Source of the DNA: Blastomussa wellsi
Lineage: Eukaryota; Cnidaria; Anthozoa; Scleractinia; Plerogyridae
Assembly: GCA_947652115.1 (NCBI GenBank)
Contig: OX393562.1
Location: forward strand, 909,843-973,842
Direction: 5' to 3'
DNA: 64,000 bases
The position numbers were made by a program, and so were the translations under genes. Shown here piece by piece: positions 49,238 to 58,984 of this stretch (its first letter is position 1; each line of letters opens with the position of its first letter). The notes under the pieces were generated by a model. That model worked only from the letters and a program-made list of their open reading frames with translations. It did no database searches and was not told the DNA's origin.

Positions 49238-51416
49238 TCAGTGGGAAGTAATAACAATAAAATTCAACTGGGTTGATAATGTAAATTGGCCACCATAAAG
49301 AGATTCGAGAGCTGATGTTTCGAGCGTTAGCCCTTTGTCTCCAATTGGCAAAATCACTACGAAGATCATTTCTCATCACATTTCTCATTACATACTTAAG
49401 CCACTTATTGCTTCTTGCAAAAATATAAGCCAAGTGTAGTGCACATATGGTGGAGGCGAACATCCACCCAACTGCATCATCCCTGCTCCCTGAAAACTGG
49501 CCAACTGCAAGTCTCTTACCATTTCTGTCACATTCCTGACATCATGTTCGGAGGTAAAAGTTACAAATCCATATCTGTCAAGAAAAAAGAGATGTGTTTA
49601 GTTTCAAAAGTTTCCCTTCTATTTATTGAGAAAGTGAAAGAACATGCTAGGGACTTTGAGCTTCAATTCACAGCTATACCCATGGCAAAGATCAGCCAAA
49701 GCAAATTAAACAAGTTGTTACATGTATAATCAAGCAAATATTAGTCAACATGGTCTTCAATTGACTCACAAAAATATCATGATGAGCACCAATTTAGCAA
49801 AACAAATGATTTTTACCAAGCCTTAAACAAGTGAAAACATTATACCCAAAAAGACATGTCTGAGAATTTACAATAAATAATAATAACAACTCACCCCTTT
49901 GGAACTTGATTCTCGTCAAAGATAATCTTAGCCTCTACTACTTGTCCAAAGTGACTGAAGTAAGCTGCCAACTCTTCAGCTGTTGCCTGCAAAAATTGAG
50001 AAGAATTTTGCACATGCACTTTATCAATCATTTTCTAGACACCTACGGCACGGTATACAGCCAACTCTCTCTAAGATGGACACCTTCGTGATCAGCACTT
50101 GCTGTCAGTCATGGAGAGGTCTGACTTGTCGATGTGCAGTTAACTATGGCATGCAAAGACCAATAAGGCAACACCAGCTGTTGGTGTCCACTGACTGTAT
50201 CTTTTGAACTTTCTTCTGAACCAATGCAAATTGTCAATAGAATGATCCAGATTTGAAGAAGAGTCAGACCTTGAAGCACAGATAGACCCTGAAAATGGCG
50301 ACTTTTAACCACTGGGGTCATACACATGTATTTTGAGGCATTAGAGGGGCACTTTCATTAGGTCTGCCAATGAAACATGCTTGTTGACATCTGAGAATAA
50401 TCAACCTCCACTTCCTGTTCGAGCTCGGCCCAGACTTCCAAGAGATTCTGCATAATTAATTTATCGAGGGAATTCGTGCGCATCCTTTACTGCATAATTA
50501 TTTGTATTTTGGGCAAATTGCGTGCGTTGTAAAGTTCTGCATTATTGCTATCGGTTTATACAGTTGTTCACAATAAACAGAGCAGGAAAACGCCACTTCA
50601 TCACGAGTATTATTGCTGTCCAGGCAATACAGTGTCACGCTTGGCTTTTCACTGTGGTTGGAACAGAAAATCGAATGTGAAAGCTGATAGTTAACCTATC
50701 TAATGCTTGCCGGGTTTTTATCGATGGAATGGAAGAAGGCGAGAACCCCTTCGCTTGTTCTAAAATTGCATGCTGTGTTTTGAAATTAAACAATGATTGT
50801 AATAGTTGTCTGTCGAGCGGAATTATCCACATGAAAACATAATAAGGATTACAAGGAGCTTTCGAGTGCCTCTTTAGAATAAGTAATAAGCAGAGTAAAA
50901 GATCCTCATAAACATAACAGGATCTCCAGTGCTCGCTACCGGCTTTTGAGTGTAAGACCAAACGAGAAGGAATTCACAACATCAACATTTAAAACCTCTT
51001 CTCTGAAATAATAACATCATTAAAAGTAAAAATAAGAAAAGCAACTTACGTTTATTGGTAGGCCCCCGACAAACAAACGGTTCTTGAAGCGCCTCCCAAA
51101 CAGATAAGTGGAACTGCTCTCCTGAAAAATATTTACGAAGTATTTAACTATTATAAACGCAAGATACAGATCTTTTCGCAGCCACATACAATAGTCGCAA
51201 ACGTTTTCGAATGCAGATCAAACTGTTTATCTACTTGCTTGTAAAGCTTAAAATTTTGCAGCAATCTGCATCAACACAATTTTGTGCCGATCTGAGCTTC
51301 GATGTGGAATGTAACCGAATAAAAAAAGCCATTGAAAAGCTAATTTAATGAAACGGGTTCCAAATTTATAAAGTTTGCAGCAAAATACAAAAGCAAAAAT
51401 CTTGTACTCTCACCAT
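43151..51416 (-). CDS. BOLL: Boule/DAZ-family RNA-binding protein
   Basis: Ten coding exons, read right to left: 51416-51414 (ATG only), 51121-51050, 49986-49895, 49574-49520, 48495-48439, 48316-48280, 47020-46941, 45594-45535, 43798-43762 and 43227-43151, giving 189 aa in one frame. An RRM spans exons 2-5: RNP2 is RLFVGGLP and RNP1 is KGYGFVTF, followed by NKKLNLGPAVKKQ. The last two are hallmarks of the DAZ/Boule family, translational regulators of germ cells that bind 3' UTRs and recruit poly(A)-binding protein. After the RRM the protein is Pro/Tyr/Gln-rich (FFYPVPYAPQQH, FPTYFTHQ, VPYMPPYTLHYQ), resembling the family's low-complexity C-terminus. At 189 aa it is short compared with vertebrate BOLL (about 283). 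Boule is favoured over DAZL because it is the ancestral member. The mini-exons are supported by phase and by splice sites. Confidence 0.86.
43274..43337. repeat. 29-bp inverted repeat (hairpin) in the last Boule-gene intron
   Basis: ctagcctgcgtgcagccgtc...ctatttc and its mirror around a 6-base loop, with one mismatch. The GC-rich stem stands out from the AT-rich intron. It may be the core of a tiny MITE. Confidence 0.65.
43408..43560 (+). mobile_element. Degraded SINE type A fragment
   Basis: Matches body blocks 'cttgagcaagacgtctctct', 'gcccaggtaaatgagtac' and 'gggagtagaaatactcctag' of the type A family, with insertions and a G-run. No tRNA-like head. Confidence 0.5.
44621..44766. mobile_element. 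Palindromic MITE, 146 bp, in a Boule-gene intron
   Basis: The left arm (atagatcaaacac to ctatccaaacacc) and right arm (ggtgtttggatatccc to gtgtttgatctat) are inverted copies of about 45 bp with small differences. The centre includes the palindromic actccgctgcgcgtcg. Confidence 0.68.
46404..46869. mobile_element. hAT-like non-autonomous element, 466 bp
   Basis: Exact 13-bp terminal inverted repeats, CAGACCTTCCAAC at the left and its complement at the right. Internally it has tctcacggtttcaccgtgag, a subterminal palindrome. The only open frame (66 codons) shows no transposase motif. No clear target duplication, so it is probably old. It sits 72 bp from a Boule coding exon. Confidence 0.62.
47051..47240 (+). 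mobile_element. tRNA-Ser-derived SINE (type C)
   Basis: The head has a D arm gtggccgagtggttagg, an anticodon arm ccggacttgaaatccgg (loop cttgaaa, anticodon TGA) and a T arm cgggttcaagtcccg. The 3' acceptor strand TCTGACC would pair with GGTCAGA, but the 5' strand reads GGCAGCG, and the long serine variable arm is missing, so this is not a working tRNA. A SINE body follows (gtcatgcttgtatatagcca; ctcccgccagttgggatttt). It lies in the intron upstream of Boule exon 7. Confidence 0.75.
48797..49093. mobile_element. hAT-like MITE built of ttccatgactt repeats
   Basis: Ends are CAGGGTTTGTAC on the left and the complement of CAGGGTTTATTC on the right. The interior is many imperfect copies of (t)ttccatgactttt on both sides of a non-repetitive centre. 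CCTTA flanks both ends. Confidence 0.6.
49199..49341 (+). mobile_element. PLE terminal-repeat unit, single arm, in a Boule-gene intron
   Basis: Tail with GTTTCTAAAGAAAC and ggtgctgcgtcagtgggaag, then the arm caactgggttgataatg, ggccaccataaagagattcg, gtttcgagcgttagcccttt. More diverged than the copies at 52976 and 57756, with no target duplication I can see. Confidence 0.68.
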
Positions 51417-52964
51417 AGTGAAGTCCGCGAAAACACAACCAGCTCTCCTTGGCAGCACGTGGGAACTGAAGCTAACCACAGATGTCACAGTAATTTTATA
51501 CCCCGTTGGCCGCTAATTATAGTATAATTAGCGACAATTGCATGCATGTTACGAAAACACAACACCAAGCTTGTAAATGGCAGCTTTTCCCAGCGGAACA
51601 AATAAATCCTCGAAAGAAAAATAATGCCTTTGCAAATTGGACAATCAACGGTAAAATAAAATGCGTATTTGTTTTTATTGCTTGGAATACCGTACCAGGG
51701 TAAGAAGCAACGGTTTATAACCGGAAGTCGATGGCGAAACTTCATTCGTCTTGGGTGGCTGCAGAAGTGGCTAGGATTCACTGATTTGATTAATCAGTGT
51801 GTTGATGGAATGAAGCTGTTGCTTTCAAGACTCCAAATTATCGGCAGATCGCAGCTTCGATAGATAAAACGACACCGCTACTTTAGCTTGACAGTTGTCC
51901 AAAACATGACGAACCAGGACATCTACGCCACATGAAAAGTAAATTATCGAGATGCCATCAGCAGTATCACAAAGATCAACTTCTGACAAAAAATAGAAAT
52001 CATAAAAAAATATTTTTCGGTTGTCATGCTGCACACAAAATCGGAAGACATGTAAGTGAAATTTTCGGACTTAACCAATAAAAGAATAAATCAGATCGCC
52101 GGAGCCATTCCTACTGTATTTTATGAATAGTGCGCATTAGCCGGGTACATACAGTGACATTTGACCCTAGTTAACCCTAATCTTTCTAAATCCTGCTCTA
52201 TTTTCACCCCTAAAATTTAAGGAATTGTAAACAAAGCCTTCATTATCCCATCTATCAAAATGAAACTTTGACGAAGTTTAGCGCTTGATGCATTTCCCAC
52301 GCTTGAGGTGTCAGAGCTAGGGCATTCATCTATTTTAATTCGGATGTTTATAAGAGGGTGGAGCAGCTTTATTAGCAAATTAAGAGCAATATAAATAATA
52401 TTTGTATTTAGAGAGTCCTTCAGGGACGCTTCAATGTAAGTTTATAGTATCTCGAATAAACTTTAAGGCAGCGATGTGATTTGAAAAAGAGAGTTTGCAC
52501 AGATTATGAAAAAGACTCGTCATGAATGAGTGATCATTTACAATGTGACAATAGCGCTTAATTACAAGCATGCCGCCTTGAAAATCGTTTCCTCACGCGT
52601 GAAAAGGTGAGAAAAAAAATTTCTTTTCATTTCTGAGCGAAAAATTTCACATCTCACAATCTTGTCGTTGAAACATAGAAGTAAATTGAATGTAAAGCGA
52701 CGCGCTGTAAAATAGGCGTTTTGCATTCCGGCACTGGGACGGCCAATCAACGCGACTTTATCCAGTCAACCTTAAGTGTTTTTTTTGCTTGCCTCCAGGC
52801 GCGGATTTGTACCACGTGACCGTGTATTCCAAAAGCCTATATTATGTACGCAATCATTCTTTACGAAATGCGATCCAGTTTGTAGCAATAAACAATTGAC
52901 ATGTGGAAAGTTTAAGCTATGATTTTTTCAAACAGTTTACTAAGAACAAACGAATCAGATCGGC
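51417..52964. other. Intergenic region upstream of the Boule-like gene
   Basis: Includes its presumed promoter. A short AT foldback, gctaattatagtataattag, lies at about 51511. No gene or named repeat seen. Confidence 0.4.
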
Positions 52965-52975
52965 TGTTTTTGTTG

Positions 52976-52978
52976 CAG

Positions 52979-53023
<45 letters not shown>

Positions 53024-53095
53024 GTAATGTGAATTGGCCACCGTAAAGAGATTCAAGAGCTGACGTTTCGAGCGTTAGCCCTTCGTCGGAGCGAA
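52976..53095 (+). mobile_element. 120-bp PLE terminal-repeat unit with exact 11-bp target duplication
   Basis: TGTTTTTGTTG stands at 52965-52975 and at 53096-53106. The insert is a tail (GTTTCTAAAGAAAC hairpin, then gtgctgcgtcggtgggaagt) joined to one arm (ggccaccgtaaagagattc; gagctgacgtttcgagcg; ttagcccttcgtcggagcg). There is an internal deletion relative to 57756, no mirrored arm and no coding capacity. Confidence 0.8.
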
Positions 53096-53732
53096 TGTTT
53101 TTGTTGTACGTGAGTTTCTTGTATAACAAAGTCGGCTCGAAAGTGTGGCGGCTTTTCGTGTAACACCTTCGATTTACAGTCCGCGTCCAAGATAATCGGA
53201 TCAAACAAATCTGATCTGATTCTTGACATAAAACAGATATCATACATACAGGCAGCGGTCTTTGCCAGCAGTGTTTTCTTCCCTGAGCACTTTCGATTGT
53301 TCTTCAAAGTTTTCAGATAAGAAAAAAAAATACTCTTTTGATAACCCCTGGGAAAGGAACGTCGAGAACCGTGTGAAAATTTTTCAACTCCACGATAGCA
53401 CGCGCGCGTTCATTCGATTCCTTTTTCCTCGCCCTTCTGCATGTTTCTTACCCATCTCATCTATAATTATTATAACCCTCGTTTTATGGGGGAATTTCGA
53501 GAAATAGAGAAATATTTTGACGGGAACACAATGCTTGATAATTGCTCACGTCAATGTGAAAGTCGCGATTTTCAGGATCTTTCGCGCGCGCTGAATCTGA
53601 ACGCGCAACAGTGCACATAAACATCAAAATCCGGCGGAGACGCCTTAATCGATGTAATTTATTTTGCAATAAATCAAATCGACACTCCCACAGAACTTCC
53701 ATATTCCTCATTTTTTCAATTTTTTTCCTTTT

Positions 53733-54086
53733 GGCTAAAAAAGGCACATTGGCGCGCTGACGTCAGTTGTGAGATTTTTTACCGAGGTAAATTAAAGCCC
53801 GAAGTCAATATTCGCTGTGAGTCCAGGCCGACAGTAAGACGTGCTGATCTCAAAGGTACCGCCACAAAATACGCTGTCTTTTCAGATAGACGCCATAACA
53901 GGTGAAGAAAAAGTATTCTGTTCTTATGGCAAAAAGGCACATTGGCGTGCTGCGGGACAAACAAGGTCAGCATTCAAAATTCTCTAGCTGTGAGTTATAC
54001 GTGCTGATCTCAAACGTACCGACAAAATACCCTGTCTTTCAGATAGACGCCATAACAGGTGAAGAAAAAAGATATTCTGTTCTGGA
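53733..54086. repeat. Tandem duplication, two copies of about 160-195 bp
   Basis: Copy 1 is about 53733-53928 and copy 2 about 53928-54086. Shared blocks: aaaaaggcacattggcg, acgtgctgatctcaaa, tagacgccataacaggtgaa and agatattctgttct-like ends. In each copy 'tttcag' precedes a short frame reading IDAITGEE, which resembles the start of an acyl-CoA synthetase exon. Confidence 0.62.
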
Positions 54087-54875
54087 TGTTTCACACAACT
54101 ATTGTTTTTAGTTAGCGCTCTCTTGATTTTAGAATGGGCCAGGGTGTTGATTTCAGGCAGTTCCAAACATCGATCATTTCCATTATAGGGTCTTATAGTA
54201 CGGCCTTTCGACTGGTAATCGAGTCTACGATTTCCAAGCTTACGAAATATCGTTCAGTGTAACTTAACAACTGGAATGTTCTTGTATACGCCACACGGCG
54301 GCCCTTGCACAAGCTTGACTCGAATAAAAAGCACTTCCTATTTTAATAAAAGTTCCCCCACCCTCAGCTAATACACATTGAGCAATTTCTTGCACGGCGC
54401 CACCGTGGATAACGGTTCCACTTTTAGTGTTCCCGACAATATCCACAATCTGTGGGAATAACGAAACGTTGCATTTCCCAGAAAACTTTGTTTAAATTTA
54501 ATTTAGTTAAATCGAATTGCATAACGCTTTGCAAAGCGTCAAGTCCTTTACCGCCGATCGGCGGCGCTCCTTTGAAGTTCTTTGAGGCCGACAAATGGAT
54601 GGTGCTGGTAAAGCTTCCGCGAAAACCATGAGAACACAGAGGTGTGTGATTATGGATAAATCTGAGAATAGGTAGATTTTTTGCCCCATTTGTTTGTTAC
54701 AGATCTCATCATGTTCTCTCCCCAGGTTTCGCTCGTCTCGAGAAACAAATATGGCGGACCTGGCGATCGGCTATTATTGGACACTGTGAACCGGTCAAGG
54801 GAGGGAGGGAAAATCGCTATTATGACCTTACACAATCCACTATTCGTCCATTGGGGTTTTGCTCAGCTACGATGT
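54087..54875. other. Intergenic region left of the Merlin element
   Basis: No gene that I can support. The minus strand has an open stretch (54446-54264) bounded by an acceptor-like site; see findings. Confidence 0.35.
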
Positions 54876-54956
54876 GGGCTTAACTGCAGAATACCCTGCC
54901 ATTTTGAAGTTATACCCCTAAAAAGGCCGGATACTAGGTCATAAAGCATATTATCA

Positions 54957-55082
54957 GGGTGGATACGCGGATACGTGGATACGCAGTTAACATGAATTAG
55001 TAATGAGTAAATCTCATGAGGGTGGATACGCGGATACGTGGATACGCAGTCAACATGAATTAGTAATGAGTTATGCCCAAAG
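54957..55082. repeat. Subterminal minisatellite of the Merlin element
   Basis: Two 63-bp tandem copies starting gggtggatacgcggatacg, each containing gatacgcagt(t/c)aacatgaa and ttagtaatgag. A partial third follows (gaaatagtaatgagttatgc). A related ggatacgcggatacgcgg string is next to the other terminus, inverted. Confidence 0.72.
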
Positions 55083-55748
55083 ATTTGCATGAAATAGTAA
55101 TGAGTTATGCCTGAAGATTTATATGCTGTGATATGTATTTTTCTCCTTCTTTAATTGATGTGTATTTCTTGTTGATCCAAGGCGTGATAACTTAGCGAAA
55201 GAATAAAAATAATCTATAATGTCTATCGCTAGAGATGGATATACTTGTATTTTTCGTTCTTAAAGTGAGAAACAGTATTTACCCACAACTGAAGATATTA
55301 CTCCCGCGGTCCTGGTCATCACAATTTACACCCCAATCCAATTTATATCCTTCGTTCTAAAAGCGTGAAAAGCACGATTATAGTTGATCAATATCTACCA
55401 TCTTATTTCTGAAAGTATACACTGATACAGCTACGCTGCAAGCTCGTTCCCAGTATCCTTTAGCGACGGCGTTGATTTGAACCGTCAAACATTTATTGCT
55501 TCATCATAACTGTTTTACTTATTTACAGCTCACAGTGGTGGACGTCATCATTTACACCCAAAACACAATGTATATGCTTCGTTCTAAAAGCGTTAAAAAA
55601 CTCCAGCGAACATATTCAACAAATTTGAGTCTTCTTTATAAAAGTATACACTAAAACAGCTGCGCTGCAACCTCGTTCCAAGTGTCCATTGACGACAGCG
55701 TTGCTTTCTACCGACAAAAATTTATTGCTACCTAACTGTTCTAATGAT

Positions 55749-56321
55749 TTACAACTCGTAAATTTTTTTTATGTCCTCTAAAAACACCTTCCACAGATCA
55801 TTCCCCCGATGAATATATCTCCATTTGAACTCTGCCAAATATGACGAATAGTGTTCTTTTTTCCTTCCATGAGTCGGTAGCTTGGCTTTCATCTGTCTCC
55901 AATGGCCTTCTATTTTGTTCGTGTGAAAGCCCTCCTCATTAACAAACTCAACAGAGTGATTAACTGTCTTATGGTGATATCCATGCTTTTCCAGGTTTAC
56001 ATATGCTTTCCAGCAATCAGACACGATTGTAGTGCCGGGCTCAATCCATTCTTTTATTATTTCCAACAAAGTACTTTCACTTCTGTCTTCTACAGTCACA
56101 ATGAAACACTTTCGTGAATCTTCTTCTATTCCTCCGAATACCCACTGTCCCTCAACCACATGCCCGCGATGATATTTCCTCTTGCCTATCTTGCTCTCGT
56201 CGATTTGAACAAGCTTTCCTGGTCCGCCAATTTTCTCCCTTCTTTGGAACAATGCCACCTCGCAAACTTCCCGGCAGAACATGTCCCAATCCACCGCAGT
56301 GTGAGACCCTAGCCCAAGTTG
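55749..56321 (-). pseudogene. Merlin/ISXO2-like DDE transposase, N-terminally truncated
   Basis: The open frame of about 190 codons ends with a stop at 55749. Visible: SHTAVDWDMFCREVCEVALF, then QIDESKIGKRKYHRG (first catalytic Asp), VFGGIEEDSRKCFIVTVEDR, TIVSDCWKAY (second Asp) and HTNKIEGHWRQMK (Glu), the DDE order of IS1595/ISXO2 and Merlin transposases. The upstream frame is closed by a TAG at 56324, just inside the terminal block, so the usual N-terminal region of roughly 80-100 residues is missing. The catalytic triad is intact but the protein is incomplete. Confidence 0.84.
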
Positions 56322-56402
56322 CTACCGCGTATCCGCGTATCCGCACCCTTCAGGAAAGCACCTTTGCAGTGACAGGGTATTCTGCAGTTACTCCACGATG
56401 TG

Positions 56403-57052
56403 TATTCCTTTTTGATACTCTCAAGAAAGGAAGGGAGAAGTGCCGAAAGGTCGTATCAGTTCTTTTTCTACTGTTTTGCTGCTTACTACTACACAGAATG
56501 ATAAAATGACCAATAATGACTTTTCAAAACTTATACATTAACAAACACTTTCTGAAAGGTTATTTTAAACAAAGCAAAGAAAATGTTATAGAACTTTGAA
56601 ATATATAGTTTTGCACACGCAAATCTAGTTGAATTGTCGATTTCTTAGAGCTGTCTCGCTGCAGTGGACAGCTGTGTGCGCCTGTTAGACTGTTCGCAGT
56701 TCACTATTTTTTCGCATTCTTCCTCTATTGGCGAACGCGGTGAATGAACCGTGAGTGAACTGGACTCCAGCGCAAAATGTGAGGAGCCCCCTAGAGGCAA
56801 CCCGCGAGGCACCCCCTAGCGCTTCCCACTCGCACTCGCGCTCGCTTCGCTCGTTGTTTTTTAGCCTGCGTCGAAAACCGCCCTTTCTATCGCGCTTTTC
56901 GATTGGTCCAATTTTAATTTACTTCACGTGCAGTCAACTGTGTCGGAGATCAGTGATGAGTGTTGGCAAAGAGCGTTTAAAACTGTAAAAGAACAGTTTG
57001 AAATTGACCAACTTCCACTGCACTAGAACAGGAAAACACACTAAAGACATTT
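56403..57052. other. Intergenic region right of the Merlin element
   Basis: No gene seen. A CT/GC-rich stretch at about 56790-56860 contains ctcgcactcgcgctcgcttc, a simple imperfect repeat. Confidence 0.35.
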
Positions 57053-57097
57053 CTTGCCACAATGCATTCGTGAATTTCACGAATGCATTGTGGCAAG
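57053..57097. repeat. Near-perfect 45-bp palindrome
   Basis: Two perfect 22-bp arms (cttgccacaatgcattcgtg then aa, and the complement) around one central T. Flanks aaagacattt and tgtcttc extend the symmetry imperfectly. Confidence 0.8.
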
Positions 57098-57398
57098 TGT
57101 CTTCCAATCGCAGCTCTGTTCGAAAGCCCTCATGGTTCCAGTGTTGTCGTTGCGGCCTCGTGACCCCTCGTGAGCTGCCCAAAATTTGACAATGTGATGA
57201 AGAAATTCGTGGTCGATTAGAGGACGTACCACAACAAGCCCACGTCTATTTGTTAAATATATGATGGGTACATAATAATTTCCCCATGCATCACTACGTA
57301 TTCTCCACATCCAATCATAATCCAGGAAGGGAAGACATGGTTAGCCATTTCCCGGCACTCTTAATCCTCACGGTATCAACGAACGCTTTTCATTCAAC

Positions 57399-57587
57399 TA
57401 ATTTATTCCGTTGTTTTCACGTTACCAGGCACCAGCCAATAGCGAAGCTCCATCTTTCTATATATAAAAAACACACGACCCACAATTCCTTGATTCGCTC
57501 CGACGAAGGGCTAACGCTCGAAACGTCAGCTCTGGAATCTCCTTACGGTGGCCAATTCACCATATCAACCTAGTTGATAAAACAAAA
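57399..57587 (+). mobile_element. PLE terminal repeat, single copy
   Basis: Collinear with 16688-16873 (taatttattccgttgtttt; ccaatagcgaagctccatct; a tatataaaaa box; cgctccgacgaagggctaac; tcgaaacgtcagctc; cctagttgataaaacaaaat). It is one of the best-preserved copies of the hammerhead-like block. Confidence 0.7.
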
Positions 57588-57596
57588 TTATATTTA

Positions 57597-57755
57597 AACA
57601 ATAGAGTGTTTCTGTCGAGGAACTATCGGCTGATAGTTGCCCCGCGGAAATTGATGTTCTTAAAACAAATATTTGCCCGAGAAGCGAAGCTTCGAGGGCA
57701 AATATGCTAGTTTTAAGAACATCAAATTTCCAAGGGGCAACTATCAGACCGATAG

Positions 57756-57797
<42 letters not shown>

Positions 57798-57957
57798 AAA
57801 GTATAACAATATAATTTGGTTTTATCAACTGGGTTGATAATGTCACTTGAATCTCTTTACGGTGGCCAATTGACATTATCAACCCAGTTGATAAAACCAA
57901 ATTATATTACCAGACCGATAGTTCTGAGACTGAAACACTTTATGGTCTTTATTGTTC
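57597..57957. mobile_element. Palindromic MITE interrupted by a PLE insertion
   Basis: The left arm (aacaatagagtgtttctg; ctatcggctgatagttgccc) is mirrored by ggggcaactatcagaccgat and, after the PLE insert, by a diverged ttctgagactgaaacac to attgttc. The PLE unit at 57756-57910 split the right arm. A further inverted pair (gccactaaattttctt at about 57956 and gagaaaatttagtggtgaac at about 58216) suggests another element next to it. Confidence 0.62.
57756..57910 (+). mobile_element. 155-bp foldback PLE terminal-repeat unit with exact 11-bp target duplication
   Basis: CAGACCGATAG is at 57745-57755 and 57911-57921. The insert has the one-sided tail (GTTTCTAAAGAAAC; gtgctgcgtcggtgg), then tggttttatcaactgggttg and its mirror cccagttgataaaacca around a shortened centre, ctctttacggtggccaattg. 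The hammerhead-like core is deleted here. Confidence 0.82.
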
Positions 57958-58240
57958 GCCACTAAATTTTCTTCCGCGCGCAAATTCACAAGGTAGCATC
58001 TTGAGTTTTTTGCTGCAAGCCACAATGTACGAAATAACATAAACGAAAATCAGAAAAGAAACCCTGTAAATGCAGATCAATCAAATAGCGTTTGAATTTT
58101 CACGGACGGGCACTATCCATCCGGACATTTTCCTCGGACGGGCACTATGCGCTGATAGTGCCCTCCGCGGATGATCACTATCGCGTCACGTGTTTAATTT
58201 AGACCAATGAGAATCGGAGAAAATTTAGTGGTGAACTATA

Positions 58241-58984
58241 ATCTCAGATAGTGTGATACGTTCGCATATCTTTTCTTCGCGTGCCCCACTATCTGAGAGC
58301 CTGGAACAGGCTAAGACATGGTGGGCGCACACACTACCCTAGCCCTCTCCCGAAGAGTATAGTGCCACAAATCCCTCCAGGGTAGTGGAGTGGGAAGGGA
58401 TTATTCTTCCTCGTGACACTTTTCGTGGTCACATGAACGATTGTGCATGCACCCGTGATGTTTCCGGAAACATGTTTCAGGTCGGCGACCGATGCATTTT
58501 TTTCTTGTTTACTACCAGTTTAATTTTGACACCCGGGAAACAATTATAGAAACATTTTGCCAGGAGTTCTTTCATGCGTAATGTCCCAGCAAAACTTTTT
58601 CAGACGCGACACACATTTTGCGTGAACCAAACGCAAATTAATTCCTTCCGTTCCTTTGTAACACGAGTATTACCAGTATTAAATTAGCTCCCCCGAAATT
58701 AATTTAAAAAAAAAGACGTTTTATTTAGCAAATAGAATCCCAGAGATTTCTTTAGCCCTGTTTCACATTTTTCCACTCAAAAGCAAATCAAATCTGATAG
58801 TTTCAGTTCGCTCGCTGTTCCTCGACCGCTCCAAAACTTACCAAACGCCTGGAAGAGGCGATTTGTGTCTTGATCCCAAATTCCCGGAAACAGTGTGCTC
58901 TTGCACGTGACGATGAGAAGCAACAAAATTTTCTGTCACGCAACGCCAAGAGTGGACGGAAGCAGAGTCGAAAACAAAAGGAAA
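58241..58984. other. Upstream region of the membrane-protein gene
   Basis: Presumed promoter and 5' UTR. In-frame ATGs at 58895 and 58913 lie upstream of the chosen start; using them would bury the signal peptide behind a basic segment. No repeat recognised. Confidence 0.4.

Larger units (their letters stand above)
54876..56394 (-). mobile_element. Merlin DNA transposon with 8-bp target duplication
   Basis: The octamer ACGATGTG occurs at 54868-54875 and 56395-56402 and brackets the element exactly. Terminal inverted repeats are 22 bp, GG(CT or AG) followed by TAACTGCAGAATACCCTG on both ends. Eight-bp duplications and GG-starting ends fit Merlin, the eukaryotic relatives of bacterial IS1016/ISXO2. 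A second, internal pair of inverted blocks (ggatacgcggatacg) lies near both ends. The element is 1519 bp and carries a truncated transposase on the minus strand. Confidence 0.85.

Noticed and set aside
54957..55082. CRISPR-like array
   Set aside because: Only two to three imperfect tandem copies without unique spacers, inside a eukaryotic DNA transposon.
58895..58984. Upstream start for the membrane protein
   Set aside because: Would place about 30 mostly basic residues before the hydrophobic signal sequence.
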